Positions 17,077-24,986 of a DNA stretch of 64,000 bases are shown here, piece after piece. The stretch comes from Geoalkalibacter subterraneus (GTDB lineage: Bacteria; Desulfobacterota; Desulfuromonadia; Desulfuromonadales; Geoalkalibacteraceae): positions 248,001 to 312,000 of the forward strand of contig NZ_CP010311.1 of NCBI RefSeq assembly GCF_000827125.1, given 5' to 3'. Under the pieces are notes generated by a model. That model saw only the letters and a list, made by a program, of their open reading frames with translations, was not told where the DNA came from and did no database searches. Both the position numbers and the translations under genes were made by a program. How positions within the stretch are numbered: the stretch's first letter is position 1; each line of letters opens with the position of its first letter.

Positions 17077-18042
17077 ATGAAGAATTGTTTTTCTCGCAGA
17101 ATGTTTGTTGTTTTTGCCCTTGTCTTGAGCCTGGCAGCCGGCCCCGCTGCGGCTGCCGATGAGGTGCGCTTTGTCAGCGTCAGCTGGACCGGCGTCACCG
17201 TCAAGACCGAGATCGGCGTGCGTATCATGCAGGCGCTGGGCTACGAATCCTCCAACACCATGGTGTCGGTTCCGATTGCCTACAAGGCCATGGAGATGAA
17301 CGACGCCGATATCTTTCTCGGTAACTGGATGCCGTCCATGGCCACGGTCGCCAACAAGTTTTTCGAACGCGGCACGGTGGTCAAATATGTCGCCAATATG
17401 CCGGGTGCCAAATACACCCTGGCGGCGCCGTCCTATGTGGTCGACGGCGGACTGAAGGACTTCTCCGACATCGCCCGCTATGCCGACAAGCTTAATCACA
17501 AGATTTACGGTATTGAGGAAGGCAACGACGGCAACAAGGTGATCGAAGAAATGATCGAACAGGATATGTTCGACCTCGGCGACTTCGAGCTGATCCCTTC
17601 CAGCGAAGCGGGGATGCTGGCTCAGGTGAAGGCCTTTACCCAGCAGGATAAATGGGTCGTCTTTCTGGGGTGGGCGCCGCATTACATGAATGAAATCATC
17701 GACATGAAATACCTCACCGGCAGCACCGCGGAAACCTTCGGCGACAATGACGGCACCGCGACCGTCTATACCAATATCCGCAAAGGGTTCGACAAGGAAA
17801 CCCCCAACGTTGCCAATTTCCTGCAGCAGTTCATCTTTCCGATCCCGATGATGAACGAGATCATGGCCACGCTGCATGAAAACGATGGTCTCAAGCCCTA
17901 TCAGGCCGGCATGCACTGGGTCGCCCAGCATCCCGAAATCTATCGCGGCTGGCTTGAAGGGATAAAAACACTGGACGGCGAACCGGCGCTGCCCGCTTTC
18001 GAGCGCTATCTCGAAGAAGAGGGCCCGTTCGCAGAGCTGTAA
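17077..18042 (+). CDS. Choline/glycine betaine-binding periplasmic protein (ChoX/OpuAC type)
   Basis: 321 residues with a signal peptide (ending GPAAAADE). The OpuAC domain has tryptophans suited to a quaternary-ammonium cage: SVSWTGVT, GNWMPSM and LGWAPHYM. It is preceded by AAGGAG. It captures choline or betaine in the periplasm for an ABC importer, yet no permease or ATPase gene follows; a porin does. It therefore either partners with a transporter encoded elsewhere or feeds choline to a different importer. Placement right after betAB favours choline as ligand. Confidence 0.88.
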   Translation: MKNCFSRRMFVVFALVLSLAAGPAAAADEVRFVSVSWTGVTVKTEIGVRIMQALGYESSNTMVSVPIAYKAMEMNDADIFLGNWMPSMATVANKFFERGTVVKYVANMPGAKYTLAAPSYVVDGGLKDFSDIARYADKLNHKIYGIEEGNDGNKVIEEMIEQDMFDLGDFELIPSSEAGMLAQVKAFTQQDKWVVFLGWAPHYMNEIIDMKYLTGSTAETFGDNDGTATVYTNIRKGFDKETPNVANFLQQFIFPIPMMNEIMATLHENDGLKPYQAGMHWVAQHPEIYRGWLEGIKTLDGEPALPAFERYLEEEGPFAEL

Positions 18043-18126
18043 GATCACAGAATAGGGGACCGGCTCTTAATCCCCAGGTTTTGAATTGTCTTTGAATTTT
18101 TTTTTGAAAGCAGCAGGAGAATTGTG

Positions 18127-19473
18127 ATGCTTAACAACGTAATGCGTTCTTTGATGATCTTTTTCACGGCCCTGACCGTTTTTCTCACACCCGCCCTTGC
18201 GATGGCCGATATCAATCTGTATGAGCGCAGCGGCGCTTCTCTCGATTTCGGCCTCAACCTCGGTGCCGGTGTGTTCAGCGCTGACAGCACCGGGTTCGGC
18301 GGCCGTCCGGACGAGGACAATACCGGCTGGTCAGAGTATTATGTGATGCCGATTCTCAAAGGTTCTTATGACACAGGTGAGTTCGGCATGTTCTATGGTG
18401 AGCTGGCCTATGCCGGTGCCCGCACCCTGGGGGACGGCGATCTCGCTGATCCTTTCCCGGGGGGCAGTCCTGAGGTTGGTTTCACCGACGGCGATTCCAA
18501 GGGCTGGGAGTCCGAGCGGGCCTATGTCGGTTGGCGCTCAGGCAGCCTGTTTCAATCCCTGGGCGAAGACGCCATCGATATCTCCGTCGGCGAGCAGGAT
18601 TTCTCTATCGGTGACGGCTTTCTGATCATGGACGGTCAGTTCGATTACAAGGATGGCGCCTACTGGCTGGCACCGCACAGTTCCTTCGACCAGGCGGCGG
18701 TGATCAACATCAACACTCAGCCGGTGCGCGGCGACCTGTTCTATCTCAAATCCGATGCGGATCAGGGCGATACTGAACTCTACGGTGTCAACGTCGAGCA
18801 TATCAACGAGACCCTGGGGACCGTAGGCGCAAGTTATTTCAAAATCACCGACTCAGACTACAGCAACCGTGATGGGATGGATGTCTACAGCGTGCGCGGG
18901 CAGGGGACGCCTTTTGCCAACCTGGGCGCCGAAGACCTTTTTCTGGCCGGCGAGTATGTCTACCAGGGCGGCGGTGACGATCTGGATGTCGATGCTCATG
19001 GCTGGTACGGTGAGGCAGGCTACACCTTCTCTAACTGCCCCTGGAACCCGACCCTGAGCTACCGTTATGCTTTCTTCAGCGGGGATGATGAGGATAGCAG
19101 CGATTATGAAGCCTTCGATCCGCTCTTCTACGGCTTCAGCCGCGGCTGGGGCACCCATTACATGGGTGAGATCGTCGGTGAATACTACCTGTTCAACAGC
19201 AACCAGCAAGTTCACATGGTGCATCTCAATGCGCTGCCTACGGAGAAGCTCTCTACCGGTGTGCTCTATTATGACTTCACCCTCGATGAGAAAACCGAGG
19301 GCCGCAATGACCATTTTGCCCAGGAAGTAAACCTGTACGCCGACTATACCGTCAATGACCACCTCTATCTCTCGGCAGTTTTCGCATATGCGACCCCGGA
19401 AGATGCCGCCGAGGAATTGTACGGCAGCGACGACATGAAGTTGTTCCAGGTCGCTGCATTCGTCACATTCTAA
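18127..19473 (+). CDS. Outer-membrane porin-like beta-barrel protein
   Basis: About 448 residues with a signal peptide (ending ALAMA|D) and an alternating pattern of short amphipathic strands rich in Tyr, Gly, Asp and Phe to a terminal aromatic residue (AAFVTF), as in 16-18 strand porins of the alginate-export/long-porin type. A GGAG precedes the ATG, and the strong terminator after it closes the choline module. It probably lets choline or betaine, or other osmolytes, cross the outer membrane. Substrate specificity is inferred only from location. Confidence 0.75.
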   Translation: MLNNVMRSLMIFFTALTVFLTPALAMADINLYERSGASLDFGLNLGAGVFSADSTGFGGRPDEDNTGWSEYYVMPILKGSYDTGEFGMFYGELAYAGARTLGDGDLADPFPGGSPEVGFTDGDSKGWESERAYVGWRSGSLFQSLGEDAIDISVGEQDFSIGDGFLIMDGQFDYKDGAYWLAPHSSFDQAAVININTQPVRGDLFYLKSDADQGDTELYGVNVEHINETLGTVGASYFKITDSDYSNRDGMDVYSVRGQGTPFANLGAEDLFLAGEYVYQGGGDDLDVDAHGWYGEAGYTFSNCPWNPTLSYRYAFFSGDDEDSSDYEAFDPLFYGFSRGWGTHYMGEIVGEYYLFNSNQQVHMVHLNALPTEKLSTGVLYYDFTLDEKTEGRNDHFAQEVNLYADYTVNDHLYLSAVFAYATPEDAAEELYGSDDMKLFQVAAFVTF

Positions 19474-19500
19474 AAAGAAATACCGTAACGGCGATTATAA

Positions 19501-19548
19501 AAAAGGGGACAGGCTGCTTTATCCAAAAGCAGCCTGTCCCCTTTTTTT
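19501..19548 (+). terminator. Rho-independent terminator of the choline module
   Basis: AAAAGGGGACAGGCTGCTTT pairs with its complement AAAGCAGCCTGTCCCCTTTT, giving a nearly perfect 20-base stem with a T tract. The following CTGTCCCCTTTTTTT is a partial echo of the downstream arm. Confidence 0.93.
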
Positions 19549-19676
19549 CTGTCCCCTTTTTTTCGAGTGAGGAGTGAGGGGTAGAATCGTGATCGAAATC
19601 AGTTTTTTACGCTTTTTCTCTTCACTCTTTACGCCTCACCCCTCACCCCTCACGGATTCAGGTTGTTACGCAGTGA

Positions 19677-21032
19677 TCAGAGAGTGTTTTTGCTTGCCGC
19701 ACCCTGGCTGCCGCGCCGACTGCGCTGGCGGCGGTTGACGCCGGTGGGTTGCGCACCGGCGGGGCGACCGGCCTGATCGGCCTGCTGGCGCCGAGTCGTA
19801 TTGGCAGAAGCAGGGGAGCTTTTTCTGCCGTTTCCTGCGGCGGCAGCCTTGCGGGGCCGGTTCGGTTGGCGCGGCGGACGGGCGAATTCGCGATCTTTCT
19901 GGGGCGCCGGGCTGTTGTAGTCAAAGCTGTCAAGCTTGTGTCGCTCGACGCTTTTGCCGAGTGTGCGCTCGATGGCTTTGACCATCGCCCCGTCATCGCC
20001 GGTCACCAGGGTGAAGGCGTCGCCGCTGCGCGCGGCGCGCCCGGTGCGGCCGATCCGGTGAATGTAGGCTTCCGGGGTGTCGGGAATGTCGTAGTTGATT
20101 ACATGCGAAACCTGGCTGACGTCGATGCCGCGAGCGGCAATGTCGGTGGCCACCAGAATCTGGAAGCTGCCGTCGCGAAACCCTTCAAGAGCGGCCTGGC
20201 GCTTGTTCTGCGAAAGGTTGCCCTGCAGGGATGCGGCGCGGTAGCCGGCCTTGTCCAGCTTTTCGCCGAGGCGTTTGGCGCGATGCTTGGTGCGGGTAAA
20301 GATCAGAACCGAGCCCGTATTGGCCTTCTGTAGCAGTTCAAGCAGCAGAGGGGTCTTGAGGTGCTGCGAAACCGGATAGAGGGCGTGACTCACCGTGGTG
20401 GCCGGGGCGACGGTGCCGACCTGAACGGTCACCGGATCGCTCAGGACTTCCTGCGCCAGATGCTTGATTTCATCGGGCATAGTCGCCGAAAAAAGGAGCG
20501 TCTGCCGTTGCCGGGGCAGATGCTTGAGAATGCGGCGAATCGCCGGGAAAAAGCCCATGTCGAACATCTGATCGGCTTCGTCGAGGACCAGCACATCGAG
20601 ATTGGAGAGGTCGATGGTGCCCTGTTCGATATGATCGAGCAGGCGTCCCGGGCAGGCGACCACGATTTCAGTGCCCTGCTTGAGCTTTTTGATCTGCGGG
20701 TTGATGCCTACGCCGCCATATACCGTCGCGCTGCGCAGGCGGGTCTCACGGCCCAGCGTAATGAAGTTGTCGTTGATCTGCTCGGCCAACTCGCGTGTCG
20801 GTGCAATGACCAGGGCGCGCACGCAGTTGCGCTTGCCCTTTGTCAGACGATCGAGGATAGGCAGTGCGAAGGCGGCGGTTTTGCCAGTGCCGGTCTGGGC
20901 AAGCCCCATAACGTCCCGTCCGTCAAGCACCTTGGGGATGGCCTGCTCCTGAATGGGAGTCGGGGTGTCGTAGCCTGCGGCCTTGATGCCGGCAGAAACC
21001 TGGGGTTGGAATGCGAATGCGGAAAAACTCAT
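19677..21032 (-). CDS. rhlE: DEAD-box ATP-dependent RNA helicase RhlE
   Basis: 451 residues. All helicase motifs are present: Q motif (GYDTPTPIQEQAIP), AQTGTGKT, PTRELA, GG, CPGRLLDH in place of the common TPGR, DEAD, SAT, ARGID and HRIGRTGR. The C-terminus from about residue 375 is a basic, Arg/Pro/Gln-rich tail typical of RhlE, which adds non-specific RNA binding. It remodels RNA in ribosome assembly and mRNA decay. It is a single gene with convergent neighbours. Confidence 0.93.
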   Translation of the reverse strand: MSFSAFAFQPQVSAGIKAAGYDTPTPIQEQAIPKVLDGRDVMGLAQTGTGKTAAFALPILDRLTKGKRNCVRALVIAPTRELAEQINDNFITLGRETRLRSATVYGGVGINPQIKKLKQGTEIVVACPGRLLDHIEQGTIDLSNLDVLVLDEADQMFDMGFFPAIRRILKHLPRQRQTLLFSATMPDEIKHLAQEVLSDPVTVQVGTVAPATTVSHALYPVSQHLKTPLLLELLQKANTGSVLIFTRTKHRAKRLGEKLDKAGYRAASLQGNLSQNKRQAALEGFRDGSFQILVATDIAARGIDVSQVSHVINYDIPDTPEAYIHRIGRTGRAARSGDAFTLVTGDDGAMVKAIERTLGKSVERHKLDSFDYNSPAPQKDREFARPPRQPNRPRKAAAAGNGRKSSPASANTTRRQQADQAGRPAGAQPTGVNRRQRSRRGSQGAASKNTL

Positions 21033-21189
21033 GATGTATCTTGATCCTTATATTCAACGTCGAACTTCAGCGTCATATCGGCCGTGCCGCGGCTGTCGCC
21101 GGCGGAGTGAGGTGGCCCCAGGTGTGTTGCGTCCTGGCCTGTTCCCTTGAAGGGCTGAAAATCGAGGGTGATGAGAGAGGTGTCGCACA

Positions 21190-21219
21190 ATAAAAAAGCC
21201 CCGGAGGATTCCGGGGCTG
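21190..21219 (-). terminator. Rho-independent terminator of the diguanylate cyclase gene
   Basis: On the minus strand AGCCCCGG and CCGGGGCT form a stem around a 6-base loop, followed by TTTTTTA. It lies about 125 bases beyond the GGDEF gene stop. Confidence 0.85.
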
Positions 21220-21344
21220 ACGATTGTGATTCGTTTTTTTCCGGGAACAGCATGTTTACCTGGCGAAGAGTATCAGTTCTCCTGTTGGAATGTCAAGTTT
21301 CATCGCATTTATGGTCTGTTGGCAATGCGTGAAATTGATAGGCG

Positions 21345-22337
21345 TCAGGAGGTCATGCGGGTGGTGGGCGCATCGAGAGGCAGCCCTTTTTCGGTGGCGC
21401 GGGAGAAATCCTCACGGCTGTCGAGGTGGAAGATTTCCGTGCGGTTGCGGCCGTTGCGCTTTGCAGCATAGAGAGCACAGTCCGCCTGTTCGATAAGCAG
21501 GTGCGGATCCCGCAGGTCGCCCGAGGCGCAGCTGATGCCGACGCTGACGGTCAGCGGCTGGCGGAAATGACTGTAGCTGCGCGCCAACTCGGCGATCTCG
21601 CCATGTACGCGTTCGGCCAGGATACGGGCGCTGGGAATGGGCGTATCGGGCAGCACCAGTGCAAACTCCTCCCCGCCGTAGCGAAAGGCCATGTCGGATT
21701 TCCGCACCGTCTGCCGCAGCACGCGGGCGATCGCCTGCAGCACCGTATCGCCGAGCTGGTGCCCGTAGGTGTCATTGATCCATTTGAAATGGTCGACGTC
21801 GATCAGCAGCAGCGAGAAGGGCGTATCGGTGCGGGTGCTGCGCGCCGCCTCCGATTCAAGGGTTACGTCGAAAAAGGCGCGGTTGCACAAACCGGTAAGG
21901 CTGTCGGTCAGGGCCATGCGTGCCAGGTCTGCGCGAGCCTTGCGCAGATTTCTCAGCGAAGTTCTTGTCTTGAGGCGGGCCCGGATGCGGGCTTCGATCT
22001 CGCGGCGCGGTACGCGGAAGCTCAGGGCGTCGTCAGCGCCAAGCTCAAGGGCGGCCACGCGGTTATCCACATCATACTCTTCAGTAAAGACCATGACCTG
22101 GATGTCTTTCCAGGCATCGCGTTTAGACAGGTCCTTGAGCCAGAGCAGGTCGCCTTCATGGTCACGACGCGCGCTGCTGAAGATAATGTCGACGCCTTTT
22201 TCCTCCAGCGCAGCCATCAGCTCCTGTTCATTGCGGCAGCGCAGAACCGATTCGAACTGGCCGGTGCAGGCGGACATTGCAGCAAGGGCGTCAAGGTGAT
22301 CGGTCGAATGAGCGAAAATGAGTGCCTGAGGCTTCAT
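21345..22337 (-). CDS. Diguanylate cyclase with degenerate receiver domain
   Basis: 330 residues. Residues 1-120 fold like a response-regulator receiver, but the phospho-acceptor Asp position reads DIIFSSARRD, so it probably cannot be phosphorylated. A helical linker (ARLKTRTSLRNLRKARADL) leads to a GGDEF domain (about 145-305) with active site RYGGEEFALVLP and the DVDHFKWINDTYGHQLGD substrate segment. It makes cyclic di-GMP in the cytoplasm. The GGEEF signature is catalytically competent. No RxxD inhibitory site stands out upstream of GGEEF. Confidence 0.9.
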   Translation of the reverse strand: MKPQALIFAHSTDHLDALAAMSACTGQFESVLRCRNEQELMAALEEKGVDIIFSSARRDHEGDLLWLKDLSKRDAWKDIQVMVFTEEYDVDNRVAALELGADDALSFRVPRREIEARIRARLKTRTSLRNLRKARADLARMALTDSLTGLCNRAFFDVTLESEAARSTRTDTPFSLLLIDVDHFKWINDTYGHQLGDTVLQAIARVLRQTVRKSDMAFRYGGEEFALVLPDTPIPSARILAERVHGEIAELARSYSHFRQPLTVSVGISCASGDLRDPHLLIEQADCALYAAKRNGRNRTEIFHLDSREDFSRATEKGLPLDAPTTRMTS

Positions 22338-22507
22338 AGGGCTCCGTCCTTTGGCGGCTTGCGTTCAAGCCGTGAAGCAAGTTGGTTTGCGGCATTGCGG
22401 TCTTCAATATACGTATCGACAGGACTGTCTATAAAAATTAGCGAAATCTCAGATTTTATGTATGATTTTTGTTCGTCCCATTATAGGGAAATCGACGGAA
22501 AAATCAT

Positions 22508-22535
22508 TAAAGAATCGACCTGCCCGTGTCGATAA
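22508..22535 (+). promoter_or_regulatory. FliA (sigma-28)-like promoter ahead of fliK
   Basis: TAAAGAAT at 22508 and GTCGATAA at 22528, 12 bases apart, closely resemble the flagellar sigma-28 pattern TAAAGTTT-N11-GCCGATAA. The predicted start of transcription falls at about 22541-22543, on the fliK ATG. Confidence 0.45.
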
Positions 22536-22542
22536 GTCTGGC

Positions 22543-24093
22543 ATGAATATTGTGCCTCCCGTTTCATTGCCTCAGATCGTGGTTCATCCCGCTTCGCAGC
22601 CGGCTCATCTCAGTGGTGAGGAGCGGCGCAACGATCTGCTCATGCATCAGATGATCCGTGCCACCGTGCAGGAAGGGGGGCAGGAAAAAGCACTGCTGCA
22701 ATTCGGCGACCGTACACTCTGGGTGCAGAGCAAGGTGGTTTTGCGTGCCGGGGAGCAGCTTAATCTGCAGGTGGTGGAAACTCACCCGGAATTAAAGCTG
22801 AGAATTCTTGATTCGGGACTGCTCGAACGACTGGGGCGTTCTCTCTACCTGCTGAGCGATAAACCCGACATGGCAGCGCTGACGCGGGATCTGGCCGCGC
22901 GATCAGGATCTTCGCCCGAGGCTCGCACCGCCAATTTGCAGGGACTGCTCAGTTCCCTGACCCGTTCTCCCGAGATGGTCGCTTCCGGCGGCGCCGGATC
23001 GACCCCGCAGCTTTCCGAGGACCTGTCTCTGCTTGCCCGCCGCCTTGGGCTGGGCTATGAAAGGCAGATTCTTTCCGGACAGGCGGACCAGGCCGCTGCA
23101 TCCCTGAAAAACGCGGTGCTGGAACACCTTGGCCGGCTGGATCAGTCCATGCGAACCGTCGAACAGGGAGTTCGCCCCCTGCAGCAGGCCTTGACCCAGC
23201 TGCCCCAACTGATGTCGGAATCCCCGGATGCCGCCACCCGCCTTGCTGCGTTGCCGCAGGGAGTCAAAGCGGTGCTGGAGCCGTTGTTGGCGCTTGCACA
23301 GGCCAACCCGTCGGGGTTTGGACGTGAGCAGGCTGCACCCCTGTTGACCGCTTTCGGCCAGGCACTGCAGGCCTGGATTTCTGAAGAGACTGTCGGCAGC
23401 GGCGCCATCGAGCAGAAGCTGAGGGGCCTGGCCGATTCCTTTGCGGCGGCCGTATCGAACGGCACCACATTTGAGGCGCGAACGCTCCCTTTGGATGGCG
23501 GTCTGCGCGATCTGTTGACCACACTGCTGAGGCTGGTGAGAGGATCTCCCCGGCAACTGGCCGGGGCGGAAGGGGAAGAGATCGCCCGCCGCCTGCAATT
23601 ATTTATCGGGCGGGAAGTTGCATCGTCCGTGGCCACTGCTCTCGAACAGACGCAAGACGCCTTGCGCCACATCGAGCTGTGGCAGATGTGCCGCGCGCGC
23701 CTGGCGGAAATCGGCGTTGATTTCCTGCCGCTGCCGCTGTCTTTCCTGGAGCGCGGCTATCTGCTGGCCAGGCGGCATCCGGAGCAGGATGGGGGCAGCG
23801 GCAAAGCCGGGTCGGGACAGAGTCATTCCCTGTCGCTTTTCCTGGAACTCGAAGGGCTTGGCCGGCTGCAGATCGATTGTCTGTATCAGAATCAGGGTTT
23901 GTACCTGCGATTTGCCTGTCGGGACCAGGAGGTGGCCTCATTTCTCGGAGCCGCCCAAGATGAGTTGCGTCAGAACCTTGGGGAGACTGCACTTCTGGGC
24001 GCGTCCTTCTCCTCGGGCGCCGAGGACCCGGCACAGGCTCTGATCCAGCGCCTGATACCTGCTGAAACCCATCTGCTTGACGCCCGCGCCTGA
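22543..24093 (+). CDS. fliK: Flagellar hook-length control protein FliK-like
   Basis: 516 residues from the ATG at 22543. A long, low-complexity helical N-terminal and central part rich in Leu, Gln and Ala is followed by a C-terminal domain (about 400-500) with the FliK_C pattern: SLFLELEGLGRLQIDCLYQN, LYLRFACRDQEVASFL and LGASFSSGA. FliK measures hook length and switches export specificity through FlhB. The 15-base gap to an FlhB-C-terminal-like gene downstream supports this. No ribosome-binding site precedes the ATG; an earlier ATG at 22462 has none either. Confidence 0.78.
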   Translation: MNIVPPVSLPQIVVHPASQPAHLSGEERRNDLLMHQMIRATVQEGGQEKALLQFGDRTLWVQSKVVLRAGEQLNLQVVETHPELKLRILDSGLLERLGRSLYLLSDKPDMAALTRDLAARSGSSPEARTANLQGLLSSLTRSPEMVASGGAGSTPQLSEDLSLLARRLGLGYERQILSGQADQAAASLKNAVLEHLGRLDQSMRTVEQGVRPLQQALTQLPQLMSESPDAATRLAALPQGVKAVLEPLLALAQANPSGFGREQAAPLLTAFGQALQAWISEETVGSGAIEQKLRGLADSFAAAVSNGTTFEARTLPLDGGLRDLLTTLLRLVRGSPRQLAGAEGEEIARRLQLFIGREVASSVATALEQTQDALRHIELWQMCRARLAEIGVDFLPLPLSFLERGYLLARRHPEQDGGSGKAGSGQSHSLSLFLELEGLGRLQIDCLYQNQGLYLRFACRDQEVASFLGAAQDELRQNLGETALLGASFSSGAEDPAQALIQRLIPAETHLLDARA

Positions 24094-24108
24094 GCGGGGA
24101 GGTCTTCA

Positions 24109-24405
24109 ATGAAACAGGAAGGAAGCCGCAAAGCCGTGGCCTTGAAATACGATCCCCAGCAGGCGGGGGCGCCCCAAGTCATTGCCGGCGGCCGCGGCGA
24201 GGTCGCAGCGCGCATCATCGAACTGGCGCAGGAAGCGGGGGTGGAGGTTGTCGAAGATCGCGACCTGATCGAGATCCTTGCACAGGTGCCTATCGGCGAG
24301 GAAATCCCCGAAGATCTGTATGTCGCCGTCGCGGAAATTCTCGCCTTTGTCTATCGCATGAACGGCCGCTACCGCAAAGATCCTGAGCAGGGCCCGTTGC
24401 GCTGA
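24109..24405 (+). CDS. FlhB C-terminal-domain homologue (FlhX/EscU-like small protein)
   Basis: 98 residues matching the cytoplasmic end of FlhB/Esc[41 protein letters not shown] and the terminal [12 protein letters not shown]. It lacks the NPTH autocleavage motif and all membrane segments of full FlhB. In many bacteria such a stand-alone protein follows fliK and can replace the cleaved FlhB C-terminal fragment in the flagellar export gate. A GGGGAGG ribosome-binding site precedes the ATG. Confidence 0.88.
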   Translation: MKQEGSRKAVALKYDPQQAGAPQVIAGGRGEVAARIIELAQEAGVEVVEDRDLIEILAQVPIGEEIPEDLYVAVAEILAFVYRMNGRYRKDPEQGPLR

Positions 24406-24465
24406 TGGCGGAGCGGGAAAAACTCTTTACAACACCGCCGGGTTCATGTATCTTTTCCCCCCTGC

Positions 24466-24748
<283 letters not shown>

Positions 24749-24814
24749 TCCATTTTTCTCGTTCTCCGCCTCTCTCTTTAACTCTGCGTCTCTGCGTTAA
24801 TAAATTGCCGATAG

Positions 24815-24924
24815 AAGTGACAGCCGGGTCCCGTGCAACGGACGGTCGCCAACCCCGTCAGGCCCGGAAGGGAGCAGCGGTAACGACTGGTTCCGTGTGC
24901 CGCGGGGGTGCCTGGCTGTCACTT
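24815..24924 (+). ncRNA. ffs: Signal recognition particle RNA (4.5S type)
   Basis: The complementary ends AAGTGACAGCC and GGCTGTCACTT close a single long hairpin. The conserved domain IV bulges appear as GTCAGGCCCGGAAGGGAGCA followed by GCGGTAACGA, the binding site of Ffh. It pairs with Ffh and FtsY to target membrane proteins. It lies directly upstream of dnaX, as in many bacteria. Confidence 0.95.
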
Positions 24925-24986
24925 GTGCCGGCAATTCTTTTATCGGGACGCTGACGTCCGACCCTTCTACGGAGTCACAGCACCGC

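Noticed and set aside
19560-19655. Imperfect GTGAGGGGT/CCTCACCCCT repeats resembling a CRISPR or REP cluster
   Set aside because: Only short irregular copies in an inverted arrangement, no spacers and no cas genes; probably a simple-sequence hairpin.
21029-21253. 74-residue reverse frame upstream of rhlE
   Set aside because: It contains the terminator of the diguanylate cyclase gene and has no motif.
24897-24986. Upstream 30-codon extension of dnaX
   Set aside because: It lies within the SRP RNA; the ATG at 24987 gives the normal DnaX N-terminus.
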